Shown: positions 16,518-26,175, counted from the stretch's first letter. The stretch is DNA of 64,000 bases from VYFG01 sp965248685 (GCA_965248685.1 CBDFKC010000003.1:1674001-1738000), one strand, 5' to 3'. Numbers and translations: made by a program. Notes: a model not told the origin generated them from the letters alone.

Positions 16518-16988
16518 ATGTCAATCGCCTCTACCGACGATAAATTAAACAAGCAGATTGTCGCCAAGCTGCAACAGGACGGACGCATGCCGTTTGCTGA
16601 AATTGCCAACGATCTTGGAGTGTCCGAAGGAACGGTACGAAATCGGGTCAACCGGTTAAAACAAACAGGAGCGTTGCGTATAGCAGCGTTATCTGACCCC
16701 GGCAAGGTAGAATATAAAACCGATGCGATGATTGGAATCAACGTTGCGTCGCCCGCGACTCCCGCTTCGGTAGCTGCGCGGCTGGGTCAATTTCCGGAAG
16801 TAGTGTTCGTCATTTGGTTGAGCGGAAGATTTGACCTGATAGCGGAAATTGTTAGTGACGATCGATCCGAGTATCTCGAATTTCTCGAAAAGCATATCTA
16901 TGGACAGACTGATATCGAACATGTTGAAGTCATGTCCGGGCTGAAGAATTTTAAAAATCAATTTCTCCTGAAAGCCAACTGGAGTTAA
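16518..16988 (+). CDS. Lrp/AsnC family transcriptional regulator
   Basis: The 156-residue protein has an N-terminal winged helix-turn-helix (about residues 8-55, with DGRMPFAEIANDLGVSEGTV) and a C-terminal RAM (AsnC-type) ligand-binding domain (about 70-145). Lrp-type proteins form octamers or hexadecamers and sense amino acids or related small molecules. Its place between the oxygenase/dehydrogenase and the GS-like gene suggests that it controls this set and senses its substrate or an amino-acid product. The inverted repeat before the Rieske gene is a possible site. No strong ribosome-binding site precedes the ATG, so translation may depend on coupling with the upstream gene. Confidence 0.87.
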   Translation: MSIASTDDKLNKQIVAKLQQDGRMPFAEIANDLGVSEGTVRNRVNRLKQTGALRIAALSDPGKVEYKTDAMIGINVASPATPASVAARLGQFPEVVFVIWLSGRFDLIAEIVSDDRSEYLEFLEKHIYGQTDIEHVEVMSGLKNFKNQFLLKANWS

Positions 16989-17034
16989 TTAATCCGCGTC
17001 AGTAAACCCAAGACTAATCACCAAGAGGAACACC

Positions 17035-18453
17035 ATGTCGACTTATATAGAGCATTTCAAAGACGCTTTGCCTTCCATCGATCGAGTGCGCGAAGAAAAA
17101 CGCAAACTTGAGGAGGCAGGCGTAAAGTATATTTTGTCCTGTTGGGTAGATTTACTAGGTCTGCCTAAAACCAAACCGGTTCCAGTTAGTGATTTTGAAT
17201 TGCTCTGTATGGGAAAGGGGCCACAGTTTGCAGTGCATTCAATTTCTTTCGTACCGGAGCTTGGGCCCTCTGATGCGGACCAGGTGCCATTACCCGACCT
17301 CGATACCTTGACGATTTGTCCATGGGATCACAGTTGTGCATGGATGATGGCCGATCTGTGGTGGAAAGATGAGCCCTATAATTTGTGTCCACGGGGTGCT
17401 TTGAAAAGGGCGGTCAGGGACGCTGCCGAAAGCGGCTATGAGTATTATGCCGGAGTCGAGCCAGAATTTATTACCATGCGTTGGCACGATGGCCAGCCAG
17501 TCAAGGCATTCGATAATGACCCGCTACCAGGGGAGGGTTTGCGACCGCGTCGTCAGGCATTTGGTTATGACGTCGAATACACCAGTGACGCAATGCCCTT
17601 TCTTGGAGAATTGATCGATATCCTGGAAGAATTGGGCTGGAACCTGCATGATGTCGTAGCGGAAGGTGGGTACTCTCAATTTGAACTGGATTTCCACTAC
17701 ACCAACGTGCTTGAAATGGCGGACCGATTTGTATTTCTACGAATACTGTTAAAAGAAGTTGCTAAAAAGCATGGAATATTTGTCACCTATATGCCGAAGC
17801 CAACGGTTGGTGACTGGCGCTCAGGGGCACATATGAATATTTCTGTGCGAACTACTGCTGAGCCGGATAAAAATATTTTTGAAGGGGACAACGGTGAATG
17901 GGACCCTCGGGTTTATCATGCTGTTGGAGGCCTTATTCGTCATGGCGGAGCACACACTGCGGTGGCCTGCCCTACAGTGAATTCATATAACGGATTGGTG
18001 CCAAGAGTTGGCGGATTTGAAGGCGGCACATTTACCTGGGCGCCAACCCATATGACCTATGGTTCGAATAACCGGTCTGCAATGTTGCGACTTCCCCAAA
18101 GCAGATTCTGTATCGAGAATCGAGCGGCGGATATGTGCATGAACCCCTATCTCAGTTTTGCTCTTTCTATTGGTGCCATGACGGAAGGGATGGAGAATCA
18201 ATACGATCCCGGCGAGCCGATAAATCAGGATCTCTACGTGATGTCGGAACAGGAGATTGCGGACTCGGGTGCCCAACGCCTGCCGCGTAATTTACTGGAA
18301 GCGACGGAGGCGCTGCGTAACGACGAATTTGCGATTAAGGTAATGGGCAAGGCGATGCATCAATCCTTTATCACCTATAAAGTAGATGAATGGGAACGCT
18401 ATCATCAAGCTGTAACCGATTGGGAAGTCGCCGAATACCTCAGGTTGTATTAA
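17035..18453 (+). CDS. Glutamine-synthetase-like gamma-glutamyl ligase (copy 1)
   Basis: This 472-residue protein has the GS fold pattern. It shows the beta-grasp VDLLGLPKTK (38-47), the metal-binding VEPEF (about 141), EGGYSQFELDF, SGAHMNIS (ATP/metal site His), NSYNGLVP for glutamate binding, and the late ENRAADMCMNPYLSF motif. It diverges from housekeeping GlnA and lacks the adenylylation-loop context, so it more likely glutamylates an amine, as GlnT-, PuuA- or gamma-glutamylanilide-synthase-type enzymes do with ATP. A GAGG ribosome-binding site precedes the ATG. The Rieske gene upstream and the second Rieske/GS pair at 30.7 kb point to gamma-glutamyl-amine oxidation or detoxification. The amine is unknown. 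Confidence 0.85.
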   Translation: MSTYIEHFKDALPSIDRVREEKRKLEEAGVKYILSCWVDLLGLPKTKPVPVSDFELLCMGKGPQFAVHSISFVPELGPSDADQVPLPDLDTLTICPWDHSCAWMMADLWWKDEPYNLCPRGALKRAVRDAAESGYEYYAGVEPEFITMRWHDGQPVKAFDNDPLPGEGLRPRRQAFGYDVEYTSDAMPFLGELIDILEELGWNLHDVVAEGGYSQFELDFHYTNVLEMADRFVFLRILLKEVAKKHGIFVTYMPKPTVGDWRSGAHMNISVRTTAEPDKNIFEGDNGEWDPRVYHAVGGLIRHGGAHTAVACPTVNSYNGLVPRVGGFEGGTFTWAPTHMTYGSNNRSAMLRLPQSRFCIENRAADMCMNPYLSFALSIGAMTEGMENQYDPGEPINQDLYVMSEQEIADSGAQRLPRNLLEATEALRNDEFAIKVMGKAMHQSFITYKVDEWERYHQAVTDWEVAEYLRLY

Positions 18454-18457
18454 CACT

Positions 18458-19468
18458 ATGGACGACTACCGAGTTTATTCGCTGGGAGAGGTCGAGCTTC
18501 AGTCAGGGCAAACCCTGACTGAAGCTAAGCTGGCTTACCAGGTCTACGGTAGCCTGAACGCGGCGAAAGATAATGTCGTTGTGATGCCGACATTTTATAC
18601 TGGCACCCATTATCGCAATGAGGGTTTCTTTGGGGCAGGGCGCGCAATTGATCCGGCCAAGCATTTTATAGTGTCTATCAATTTGTTTGGTAATGGTCTG
18701 TCGTCTTCGCCCAGCAACGCAGCTCCTGCCCAGGCCGGCGCGGATTTTCCGGCTATTACTTTTTACGACAATATTCGATGTCAGCATCAATTGTTGACGG
18801 CGCATTTGGGAGTTAGCCGGATAGCGTTGGTAACGGGCTGGTCGATGGCGGGATGCCAGTCATTTCACTGGGCCAGTCAGTATCCAGATATGGTCGAAGC
18901 GATTTTGCCGTTTTGTGGCTCGGCCAGAACCTCACCCCATAACTGGGTGTTTCTCGAAGGGGTTAAGGCTGCGCTTACGGCGGACAGTGAATTTAACCAG
19001 GGACGTTATTCGCATCCGCCGGTCAAAGGCCTTAAGGCATTCGGCCGGGTATACGCCGGCTGGGCCTATTCCCAGACATTCTATCGTGATGGTCTTTACA
19101 AACAACTGGGGTTCGACTCCCCGGAAGCGTTACTGATGGACTGGGAAAATGATCATTTGAATTGGGATGCCAACGACTTATTGGCCAAATTATCCACTTG
19201 GCAGTCCGGTGATATTAGCGCCAATGATCGATATCAGGGAGATTTTATCGCCGCACTACAGGGAATTAAGGCGAAAACCATTATCATCACCGGCAGCGAT
19301 GATCTCTATTTCCCACCCGAAGATAACGCGATCGAAGCCGACCATATCCAAAACGGCGAACACCGAGTATACCAATCACCCTGGGGCCACTGTGTCGCAT
19401 CCCCCGGCAACGATCCTGGATTCGCCCAATACCTCGACCTGGCCATAAACCAGTTACTCAACAACTAA
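18458..19468 (+). CDS. MetX-like alpha/beta-hydrolase (homoserine O-acetyltransferase family)
   Basis: The 336-residue protein has the alpha/beta-hydrolase nucleophile elbow GWSMAG, an acidic residue in TGSDDLYFPP and a terminal His in WGHCVASPG. It fits the MetX/homoserine O-acetyltransferase family in length and motif order. MetX makes O-acetyl-L-homoserine, but family members in catabolic clusters can also act as acyltransferases or hydrolases on other substrates. It starts four bases after the GS-like gene and so is almost certainly cotranscribed. The placement in a catabolic set and the lack of any methionine gene argue against a simple role in methionine synthesis (inference). Confidence 0.82.
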   Translation: MDDYRVYSLGEVELQSGQTLTEAKLAYQVYGSLNAAKDNVVVMPTFYTGTHYRNEGFFGAGRAIDPAKHFIVSINLFGNGLSSSPSNAAPAQAGADFPAITFYDNIRCQHQLLTAHLGVSRIALVTGWSMAGCQSFHWASQYPDMVEAILPFCGSARTSPHNWVFLEGVKAALTADSEFNQGRYSHPPVKGLKAFGRVYAGWAYSQTFYRDGLYKQLGFDSPEALLMDWENDHLNWDANDLLAKLSTWQSGDISANDRYQGDFIAALQGIKAKTIIITGSDDLYFPPEDNAIEADHIQNGEHRVYQSPWGHCVASPGNDPGFAQYLDLAINQLLNN

Positions 19469-19574
19469 TCAAAAAAAGGTCGGAAAAAAGATCGGGGTCA
19501 GTTTAGGTAATTATTTACTTTGTTTTTAGTGGTTATATGACGTATCTTAATCAATTAGACAGATAACAATCTGG

Positions 19575-20141
19575 ATGGATGGATTTAACGCTATGGCAGG
19601 GAGTGAGGAAAAAAAGTCTTTATATGATGTCTGGATTGGCAGGCTGAAAAATCATCCGGCTATTGCCACTTTGCTACTGTTAGTTGTAGTGCTGACAGGG
19701 ATAGCTTCTATAACCGATTCAATAACCAGACTTACAGGGTTTTTCCATTCTGGTACGGCAAAGGACTCTGTAAGTAAGACGCCGCAAGATTTAGCCTATG
19801 AGGCCAAAATAATCGGTAGTTGGAGAGTGGCGACAAAGGTGCCTGCACCTACAGGGGTAGACGTCAAGGAATTGCGCTACACCTTTTTATCCAATGGTTC
19901 GATTAATTGGTGGGGCAGCTATACGTATAAGGAAATCGAGGTTCCGATCCTATTGAGTGGCAAGTGGAATTTAGAAAGTGACGTAGTTGAATACGTAATT
20001 CAAGCGTCGAATGTTCCTTTGATTGTACAAAGCGGGTACAGCGCAAGTTTTAAAATAATTCAAATCGACGACGAAAAGATGACCTACATTGATCTGACAG
20101 ATGGAATCGCCAAGACCGACCTGCGTGAGCCAAAGCTGTAA
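19575..20141 (+). CDS. Single-pass membrane protein of unknown function
   Basis: The 188-residue protein has one transmembrane helix (about residues 32-52, ATLLLLVVVLTGIAS) after a short charged cytosolic segment. A C-terminal beta-rich domain follows (about 75-185), with a GSWRV start and a GKWNLE repeat-like strand resembling lipocalin-like calycin domains. No enzyme motif is seen. ATG at 19575 is used; another ATG six codons later may be the true start. The upstream spacer (19469-19574) has a GGGGTCAG word followed by an AT-rich run of a kind seen near REP-associated transposase genes, but no transposase is left. The gene looks like an isolated insertion between two catabolic groups. Confidence 0.6.
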   Translation: MDGFNAMAGSEEKKSLYDVWIGRLKNHPAIATLLLLVVVLTGIASITDSITRLTGFFHSGTAKDSVSKTPQDLAYEAKIIGSWRVATKVPAPTGVDVKELRYTFLSNGSINWWGSYTYKEIEVPILLSGKWNLESDVVEYVIQASNVPLIVQSGYSASFKIIQIDDEKMTYIDLTDGIAKTDLREPKL

Positions 20142-20502
20142 CTTGAATACAAAAGCTGAGATTCGAAAAATTTCATTCCAGTCGCCAGTAAGTCCCAACC
20201 CTTTATTTGACACCAGGAAAAAACAGTCTTAACATTCACTGCCCGATTCATCGCCTTGAATTGATCTTGAACCAGTGATATCGACCCAGTATATCTTTCT
20301 GCCATTTGCGGTTACCGATAATCGTCGCGGTCGCCGTCACTTAAGATGCGCTTTGGTTCCGTAATATTCCGCTTCAATTGTCCCCGCTTTAGGGGGTAGT
20401 CCCACCTAGGAGCGAGCCAGTCGGATTCTGAAAAGTTCGTCCTGCCCAATAAATTCTTTCGTGAGCAATCAACGCTAGTCGAAGTGAATACGGTAAACAA
20501 AA
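20142..20502. other. Intergenic region without recognised gene
   Basis: These 361 bases separate the membrane protein from the HyuAB gene. Short open frames on the minus strand lack start-site or family support. No clear terminator or palindromic operator was seen. The HyuAB promoter probably lies in the last 100 bases, but no convincing -35/-10 pair could be chosen. Confidence 0.5.
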
Positions 20503-23500
20503 ATGCAATCAGATAAATCACGTCTGGCAATAGACATCGGGGGAACATTTACTGACGCGGCGTTACAGCTAAATAGTGGAGACCTGGTCTCAGTCAAAAC
20601 TCCAACGACGCCGGAGGATCCAGTAATAGGCGCGATGACAGCTGTTCAATTGGTGTTGGCAAAATCGAACCACCACCCCAGAGAGATCGGCTTGCTAATC
20701 CATGGCACCACGTTAGCGACCAATACGCTGATTGAAAAAAAGGGAGCGAGGGTCGGTGTAGTCGTAACACAAGGATTTCGCGATATCCTGGAAATTGGCT
20801 ATGAACGGCGCTACAACCAGGGAGATTTGTTTATCGATAAGCCGGATCTAATGGTGCCTCGAGAACGTTGTTTTACCGTGACAGAGCGCTGCGGTGCCAA
20901 TGGCGATATTCTGATACCTCTGGATTCCTCAAGTCTGGATCGCCTGGTTGAATCAGTGCGTCAAATGGAAGTAGAGAGTGTTGCCATATGCTTGTTACAT
21001 GCTTATGCAAATGATGCCCACGAGCAGCAGATCAAGCAGTTCCTCGAACAAAAATGTCCTGAAATAAGTCTCTCTGTTTCTTCTGGGGTTAGCGCAGAAG
21101 TTCGTGAATTCGATCGTCTCACTACTACCGTCGCGAATGCCTATGTGAAACCAATGATGGAGTCGTATCTGAATAATTTCTCTGAGGCGCTGCAAAGCAA
21201 AGGGTTTTCCTGTCCCTTCCGAATGATGACATCAGCCGGTGGGATGACTACGTTGGAGACCGCCGGTAAATACCCTATTCGACTGGTCGAATCAGGTCCT
21301 TCCGGGGGCGCGATCCTGGCCGCCAGAGTCGCCAGACAGTGCGGGCTGGCAAATGTATTGTCTTTTGACATGGGAGGTACCACCGCCAAATTCTGTTTGA
21401 TCGACCAGGGTAAGCCGCTGACCACGCGTCATTTTGAGATTGCCCGGGCCGAAAGGTTTATCAAAGCCAGCGGTATCCCAATTCGAATTCCTGCCATCGA
21501 ACTAATTGAGATTGGTGCAGGTGGAGGTTCGATTGCCAGGGTGGACCTACTAAATCAAATTAGGGTAGGCCCGGAAAGTCAGGGGTCTGAGCCGGGTCCT
21601 GCTTGCTTCGGTCGAGGCGGACAAGATGTTACGGTAACCGACGCTGACGCGGTGCTGGGATATATCGAACCCGGGGTATTTGGTGACGGGCAATTAGAAA
21701 TTAACTTGAACGCTGCCTCCAGGGTGGTCGCAGACTCCATCGGTGAGAGGTTGAACCTTGACGCGGTTAACGCCGCATTTGGTGTTTCTCAAATGGTTGG
21801 TGAAAACATGGCCAATGCAGGCAGAGTACATGCCGCGGAGCGAGGCACGGCGCTTGGTCAACGCACCATGATTGCATTTGGTGGCAACGGCCCGTTGCAC
21901 GGATCAAGAGTCGCGCTAAAAATGGGTGTAAATGAGATCGTTATTCCACTGAATCCCGGGGTTGGGTCTGCGGTAGGTTTTCTTTCCGCACCGGTTTCGT
22001 TTGAAATCGTATCAAGTTTGTACACGCGACTCGATGAATTTAAATTTGACCAGGTCAATCGGCTGTTTAATTCGATGGTTAGCGATGCCGAGATGGTGGT
22101 TAAGGCCAGTGAAGCGTCGCAGCCATTAGTCCAGATTCGAACCGGGTTTATGCGGTATGCCGGACAGGGTCATGAAATCGAAGTTCGACTCCCAAACAGA
22201 GACTTGGTACCAGAAGATCTTGAGTTATTGGGTCAGGAGTATGAAAAAGAATACCGCCGCCAGTTCAAGCGTACTGTTCCGGGAATGAAAATAGAAATAA
22301 TGAACTGGGCAATAACCCTGGCAACCGAACTGGAAACGCCAAAAACGGTTGGTATATCTAACAGTAAAACCTATCCTTCGGCAACAAGTCAACGTCAGGT
22401 CTACTTCGGTCCGCGCAGGGGGTCGAGGTCTTGCGATGTTTACAATCGAAATGATCTGGTTTCCGGTGATCAAATTCCGGGCCCGGCGCTCATTATTGAA
22501 TCGCAAACCTCGACTCTGGTTGAACCAGAGTTTACCGCCAGTATCGACGATGGCTTAAACATCTGGTTACGAAACCCCCGGAACTCGAGCGAAAAATTAA
22601 CTCCGGAGGATCAACAAACCGCAGTTGATTTTCAGTTAATGTGGAATCGACTACTGGCGCTGGTTGAGGAGCAGGGACAAATTTTAGTGCGAAGTGCATT
22701 CAGTCCTATCGTCCGGGAATGCGGTGATATTTCCGCAGGGGTGTTCGACCGAAATGGCAATATGCTGGCCCAGGCAGTAACCGGGACGCCAGGGCACATC
22801 AATACCATGGCCGAGGGTGTTAAAAACTTCTTTCAGACTGTTTCACTGGAAGACATGCGCCAGGGAGATATTTATGTGACCAATGATCCCTGGCTTGCCG
22901 CCGGTCATCTAAACGACTTTATGCTGATTCAGCCGGTATTTAACCAGGGTGAGGTAATTGGATTTACTTCATGTACTTCTCATCTGGTAGACGTTGGGGG
23001 GCTGTGTATGGGTCCTCAGGGCAGTGATATTTATGATGAGGGGTTATTGATTCCGCCCTGCCTAATCGTCCAGTCGGGAGTGGTCAATCCGATGTTGTTG
23101 GATATCATTAAGGCAAACTCTCGTCAGCCGGTCGAAAGCGAAGGGGACTTATATGCGTTGATCGCCTGCTGCGAAGTGGGGGCGGATCGCCTCTCTGAGA
23201 TGTTGCAAGACTATTACATTGAAAACCTGGAAGCTCTTTCAGGTTATATTATTGATACCTCGAGAAAGGCTACGGAAACAGCCATTGCGTGTATACCCGA
23301 TGGGGTTTATTCCAACTCCCTTGCGTTGGATGGCTACGATTTTGCTATCGAATTGCATGGAAAAATGACGGTGGTTAACGGCGAGATTACCCTCGACCTG
23401 ACGGGTTCATCCCCCTGTTCAAAATTCGGAATTAACGTGCCGCTTAACTACACCGCTGCCTATTCGGTATTCGCCATGAGTTGCGTGGTTGCCGCAGGTG

Positions 23501-24312
23501 TACCGAATAATGCCGGTTCATTGGCACCATTCAAGGTCGTTGCGCCAGAGGGCTGTATCGTCAATGCAGTACATCCAATGCCTGTAGCCATGCGCCACAC
23601 TGTGGGCCAACTATTACCGGATCTGGTATTCGGATGCCTCCACCAGGCGTTACCAGACAAAGTTCCAGCAGAGGGAGCCTCTTGTATGTATGACATACCT
23701 ATGCGCAATCTGCCAAATACCAACGATCCAAAATTTGCCATTGAGCTAGTGCATAACGGCGGTACCGGGGCTCGACCAAATAAAGACGGTCTGTCTGCCA
23801 CCGCCTACCCAAGCGGTGTCTGGGGATCTCAGGTGGAGGTGACCGAAGCCACCGTGCCGATTCATGTTTCTCGAAGGGAACTGCGGGAGGATTCCGCTGG
23901 TGCCGGGCGCCATCGGGGAGGTCTCGGTCAGATACTGGAACTGAAGTCGTCACAAGGAGCGCCGTTCATTCTATTTCTCTCCCTTGATCGAATGAAATAT
24001 CCTGCCCGTGGTTTCGACGGTGGTCAACCCGGCGCGCCTGGTCGGGTAACTTTAAACCAAGACAATGTATTGCCGGGCAGAGGTGAGCAAGTTATATCCC
24101 CAGGCGATCTAGTACGATTTGAGACCCCGGGAGGAGGTGGATTTGGTTCCCCGTACGAGCGCGATCCACAGCAGGTTGCCGATGACGTGAATAGTGGACT
24201 GGTTAGCATCGAGGCGGCGGCCCGCAGTTATGGAGTTACCTTCGGCTTTGATGGAGAAATTGACTGGGCCGAGACGCAATTGTTGCGGAAGCAAAAATAC
24301 CCCAGGATATGA
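20503..24312 (+). CDS. Fused hydantoinase/5-oxoprolinase-type HyuA-HyuB protein
   Basis: The 1269 residues join an ATP-binding HyuA half (about 1-690; phosphate-binding IDIGGTFTD near the N-terminus and SFDMGGTTAKFC about residue 290) to a HyuB half (about 700-1265; starts near FQLMWNRLLALVEEQG, with REC-GD-SAGVFD and a Gly-rich FETPGGGGFGSP end). ATP-dependent hydantoinases (N-methylhydantoinase, 5-oxoprolinase) open cyclic ureides or lactams. In bacteria the two halves are usually separate genes, while 5-oxoprolinases are fused like this. It overlaps the aminotransferase by four bases (ATGA). A hydantoin product would be an N-carbamoyl amino acid, which the hydrolase at 12088-13320 could use. 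Hydantoinase, oxoprolinase and acetone/acetophenone-carboxylase-like activities cannot be told apart here. Confidence 0.87.
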   Translation: MQSDKSRLAIDIGGTFTDAALQLNSGDLVSVKTPTTPEDPVIGAMTAVQLVLAKSNHHPREIGLLIHGTTLATNTLIEKKGARVGVVVTQGFRDILEIGYERRYNQGDLFIDKPDLMVPRERCFTVTERCGANGDILIPLDSSSLDRLVESVRQMEVESVAICLLHAYANDAHEQQIKQFLEQKCPEISLSVSSGVSAEVREFDRLTTTVANAYVKPMMESYLNNFSEALQSKGFSCPFRMMTSAGGMTTLETAGKYPIRLVESGPSGGAILAARVARQCGLANVLSFDMGGTTAKFCLIDQGKPLTTRHFEIARAERFIKASGIPIRIPAIELIEIGAGGGSIARVDLLNQIRVGPESQGSEPGPACFGRGGQDVTVTDADAVLGYIEPGVFGDGQLEINLNAASRVVADSIGERLNLDAVNAAFGVSQMVGENMANAGRVHAAERGTALGQRTMIAFGGNGPLHGSRVALKMGVNEIVIPLNPGVGSAVGFLSAPVSFEIVSSLYTRLDEFKFDQVNRLFNSMVSDAEMVVKASEASQPLVQIRTGFMRYAGQGHEIEVRLPNRDLVPEDLELLGQEYEKEYRRQFKRTVPGMKIEIMNWAITLATELETPKTVGISNSKTYPSATSQRQVYFGPRRGSRSCDVYNRNDLVSGDQIPGPALIIESQTSTLVEPEFTASIDDGLNIWLRNPRNSSEKLTPEDQQTAVDFQLMWNRLLALVEEQGQILVRSAFSPIVRECGDISAGVFDRNGNMLAQAVTGTPGHINTMAEGVKNFFQTVSLEDMRQGDIYVTNDPWLAAGHLNDFMLIQPVFNQGEVIGFTSCTSHLVDVGGLCMGPQGSDIYDEGLLIPPCLIVQSGVVNPMLLDIIKANSRQPVESEGDLYALIACCEVGADRLSEMLQDYYIENLEALSGYIIDTSRKATETAIACIPDGVYSNSLALDGYDFAIELHGKMTVVNGEITLDLTGSSPCSKFGINVPLNYTAAYSVFAMSCVVAAGVPNNAGSLAPFKVVAPEGCIVNAVHPMPVAMRHTVGQLLPDLVFGCLHQALPDKVPAEGASCMYDIPMRNLPNTNDPKFAIELVHNGGTGARPNKDGLSATAYPSGVWGSQVEVTEATVPIHVSRRELREDSAGAGRHRGGLGQILELKSSQGAPFILFLSLDRMKYPARGFDGGQPGAPGRVTLNQDNVLPGRGEQVISPGDLVRFETPGGGGFGSPYERDPQQVADDVNSGLVSIEAAARSYGVTFGFDGEIDWAETQLLRKQKYPRI

Positions 24313-25385
24313 GCAAGCCCCGTTCTCATCTGGTCGGTTTGAAACCATATCCTTTACCGGAGCGATCTCCCCATCGGGACAATGAACTCCTGCAACTGGA
24401 TTCGAACGAAAACTTCTCTGGATTGCATCCGGAAATTGTGGAAGCCGCTAAGCGTGCCTGCCATGAGGCGCCACAGTATCCGGAAGACTATGCTGCAGAA
24501 TTGTGTCAGGCAATTGCCAGAGTTCATCAATTGAACCCCGAAAGAATTGTCTGTGCCAGGGGTGCTATGGAGCTGATATCGATGTTGGCTACCATCTATT
24601 TGGAGCCCGGCTTGAATGCGGTGGTTACCCAATTTGGCTACCTGTATTTTAGGGCGGCGATAGAGTTTAGCGGTGCCAGTGCCATAATCGTTCCTGAGCA
24701 AAATCTGATAGCTGATATAGACGCCATGGCTGATCAGGTCAATGCGGATACCCGATTAGTGTTTGTAGCGAACCCGGCAAACCCCGCGGGGAGTTTGCTC
24801 ACCAACCAGCAGTTGCTGCGGCTACGCTTAGCTCTACCCGAATCAGTTATCCTGGTTATTGATGAAGCCTATGCAGAATACGTCGATCCGGCAATCTACC
24901 ACCCAAATTTTGCGCTGGTTGAACAGGGCAATACGGTCATACTACGCACCTTCTCTAAGATATATGGAATTGCCGGATTCCGTGTTGGCTGGGGCGTATT
25001 TCCCCGCGCTATCGGAGATACCGTTCGCGTTATTCAGCAACCCAATGCGGTAACCGGGGTCAGTCAAGCGGCCGCCATCGCTGCGATTAATCAAACCGAA
25101 CTGGTTCCCCGAACCCGTGACCAAACTCAGCAGGTTCGTGCCAGTTTTAGCGCGGACCTGAGTGCAATGGGACTGATAGCCTATCCTTCCCATGGAAATT
25201 TTGTCCTGGTTAGATTCGATTCTACGGGAGCAGCCGCGGCGGCTGCGCTGTATCTAAGGGAGCGAAATATTCTGGTTAAACTGCTCGATGCATATGGTTT
25301 GTCCGATTGTGTTCGAATTACAATTGGTCGACAAAGTCAGATGAATCGGGTTATTGTTTGTTTAAGAGAGTGGATTAAATTATAA
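24309..25385 (+). CDS. PLP-dependent class I/II aminotransferase, HisC-like
   Basis: This 358-residue fold-type-I enzyme has an N-terminal LDSNENFSGLHP motif typical of histidinol-phosphate aminotransferase relatives, the VIDEAYAEY PLP-contact motif (about residue 187), the Schiff-base Lys in RTFSKIYGIAGFRVGW (about 220), and the Arg of FVLVRF-type C-terminal strands. HisC-like enzymes outside his operons act on many amino acids. The start overlaps the HyuAB stop by four bases, so it is translationally coupled and likely deaminates the amino acid released from hydantoin or lactam hydrolysis (inference). No other histidine biosynthesis gene is present, which argues against a true hisC. Confidence 0.85.
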   Translation: MSKPRSHLVGLKPYPLPERSPHRDNELLQLDSNENFSGLHPEIVEAAKRACHEAPQYPEDYAAELCQAIARVHQLNPERIVCARGAMELISMLATIYLEPGLNAVVTQFGYLYFRAAIEFSGASAIIVPEQNLIADIDAMADQVNADTRLVFVANPANPAGSLLTNQQLLRLRLALPESVILVIDEAYAEYVDPAIYHPNFALVEQGNTVILRTFSKIYGIAGFRVGWGVFPRAIGDTVRVIQQPNAVTGVSQAAAIAAINQTELVPRTRDQTQQVRASFSADLSAMGLIAYPSHGNFVLVRFDSTGAAAAAALYLRERNILVKLLDAYGLSDCVRITIGRQSQMNRVIVCLREWIKL

Positions 25386-25437
25386 AATTTAGTATCTTCC
25401 GGTAGAAATATTATTAGAATTAATATGGTGAACGCAT

Positions 25438-26175
25438 ATGAATAAGTCTCTTGATACCGCCATACGTGGAACTGCCGTTTTCCGACCATCCCGAGGAGTG
25501 GCGCGAATCGGAATAATTGTTCCAGTTTCCAATACAAATCTGGAACCGGATATGATGCTGCTTTGTCCCGAAGGCGTATCTTTACACTTTGCCAGAGCGG
25601 GTGGTTACGATGTTGATCAGGTGCCTGACGCCGAGCAAATGCGAAAGTTTGCCCTCAGTACACTGGATCAGGTCGTCGACTCAATTTCGTTGGCACGGCC
25701 TGATCTGATTCTATACGGCTGCACCTCGGCCACGCTGGCCCACGGTCCAAAATTTGATCAAGAGTTCACCAACAATATCGAGAAGCGGGCTGGAGTGCCG
25801 GCAATCTCTGCCGCTGGTGCTCTGGTGGCATCCCTCAAAGAAATTGGCGCAAGAAAAATTGGATTTAGTTCACCCTATGTGGATTCGTTAAATCAGATTG
25901 CGATAATGTTCCTCGAAGATAGCGGTATTGAGACTGTTTCAAACGCCTATGTGGGCAGCGATCTGGGAAATTACGGGCAAGGTGAATTAACTCCTGATCA
26001 GGTGTTTGAACTCGGCCAACAGGCTGACAGCCCCAAAGCTGATGCGGTGGTTTTATCCTGCACTGATATGCGAGCGGTGGAAGCGTCTCGACACCTGGAA
26101 CAGGCAATCGGCAAGCCCGTGATTTCAAGCAATGGCGCGATGATGGCAGAGGCGGTTCGGAGACTGGGTATCTAA
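25438..26175 (+). CDS. Asp/Glu racemase superfamily enzyme (maleate isomerase/arylmalonate decarboxylase-like)
   Basis: The 245-residue protein shows the two-cysteine active site of the superfamily, LYGCTSATL (about Cys94) and VLSCTDMRA (about Cys203). It also has the N-terminal RIGIIVPVSNTNLEPD strand that binds the carboxylate in maleate cis-trans isomerases. Members include maleate isomerase, arylmalonate decarboxylase and hydantoin racemase. Its position behind HyuAB makes a racemase or isomerase of hydantoin-derived substrates attractive, but the N-terminus looks more like the maleate isomerase branch. The spacer of 52 bases is AT-rich and the ATG has only a weak upstream GGTGAA. It is probably the last gene of the HyuAB operon. 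Confidence 0.8.
   Translation: MNKSLDTAIRGTAVFRPSRGVARIGIIVPVSNTNLEPDMMLLCPEGVSLHFARAGGYDVDQVPDAEQMRKFALSTLDQVVDSISLARPDLILYGCTSATLAHGPKFDQEFTNNIEKRAGVPAISAAGALVASLKEIGARKIGFSSPYVDSLNQIAIMFLEDSGIETVSNAYVGSDLGNYGQGELTPDQVFELGQQADSPKADAVVLSCTDMRAVEASRHLEQAIGKPVISSNGAMMAEAVRRLGI

Noticed and set aside
18458..19468. Methionine biosynthesis gene metX
   Set aside because: Family match is good, but the gene is cotranscribed with a GS-like catabolic ligase and no methionine gene is near, so only the family is named.
20142..20502. Short minus-strand frames in the gap before HyuAB as a gene relic
   Set aside because: The frames lack start sites, are short and match no family that I recognise.
24309..25385. 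Histidinol-phosphate aminotransferase hisC of histidine synthesis
   Set aside because: No his genes are nearby and it is coupled to the hydantoinase; HisC-like sequence alone does not fix the substrate.
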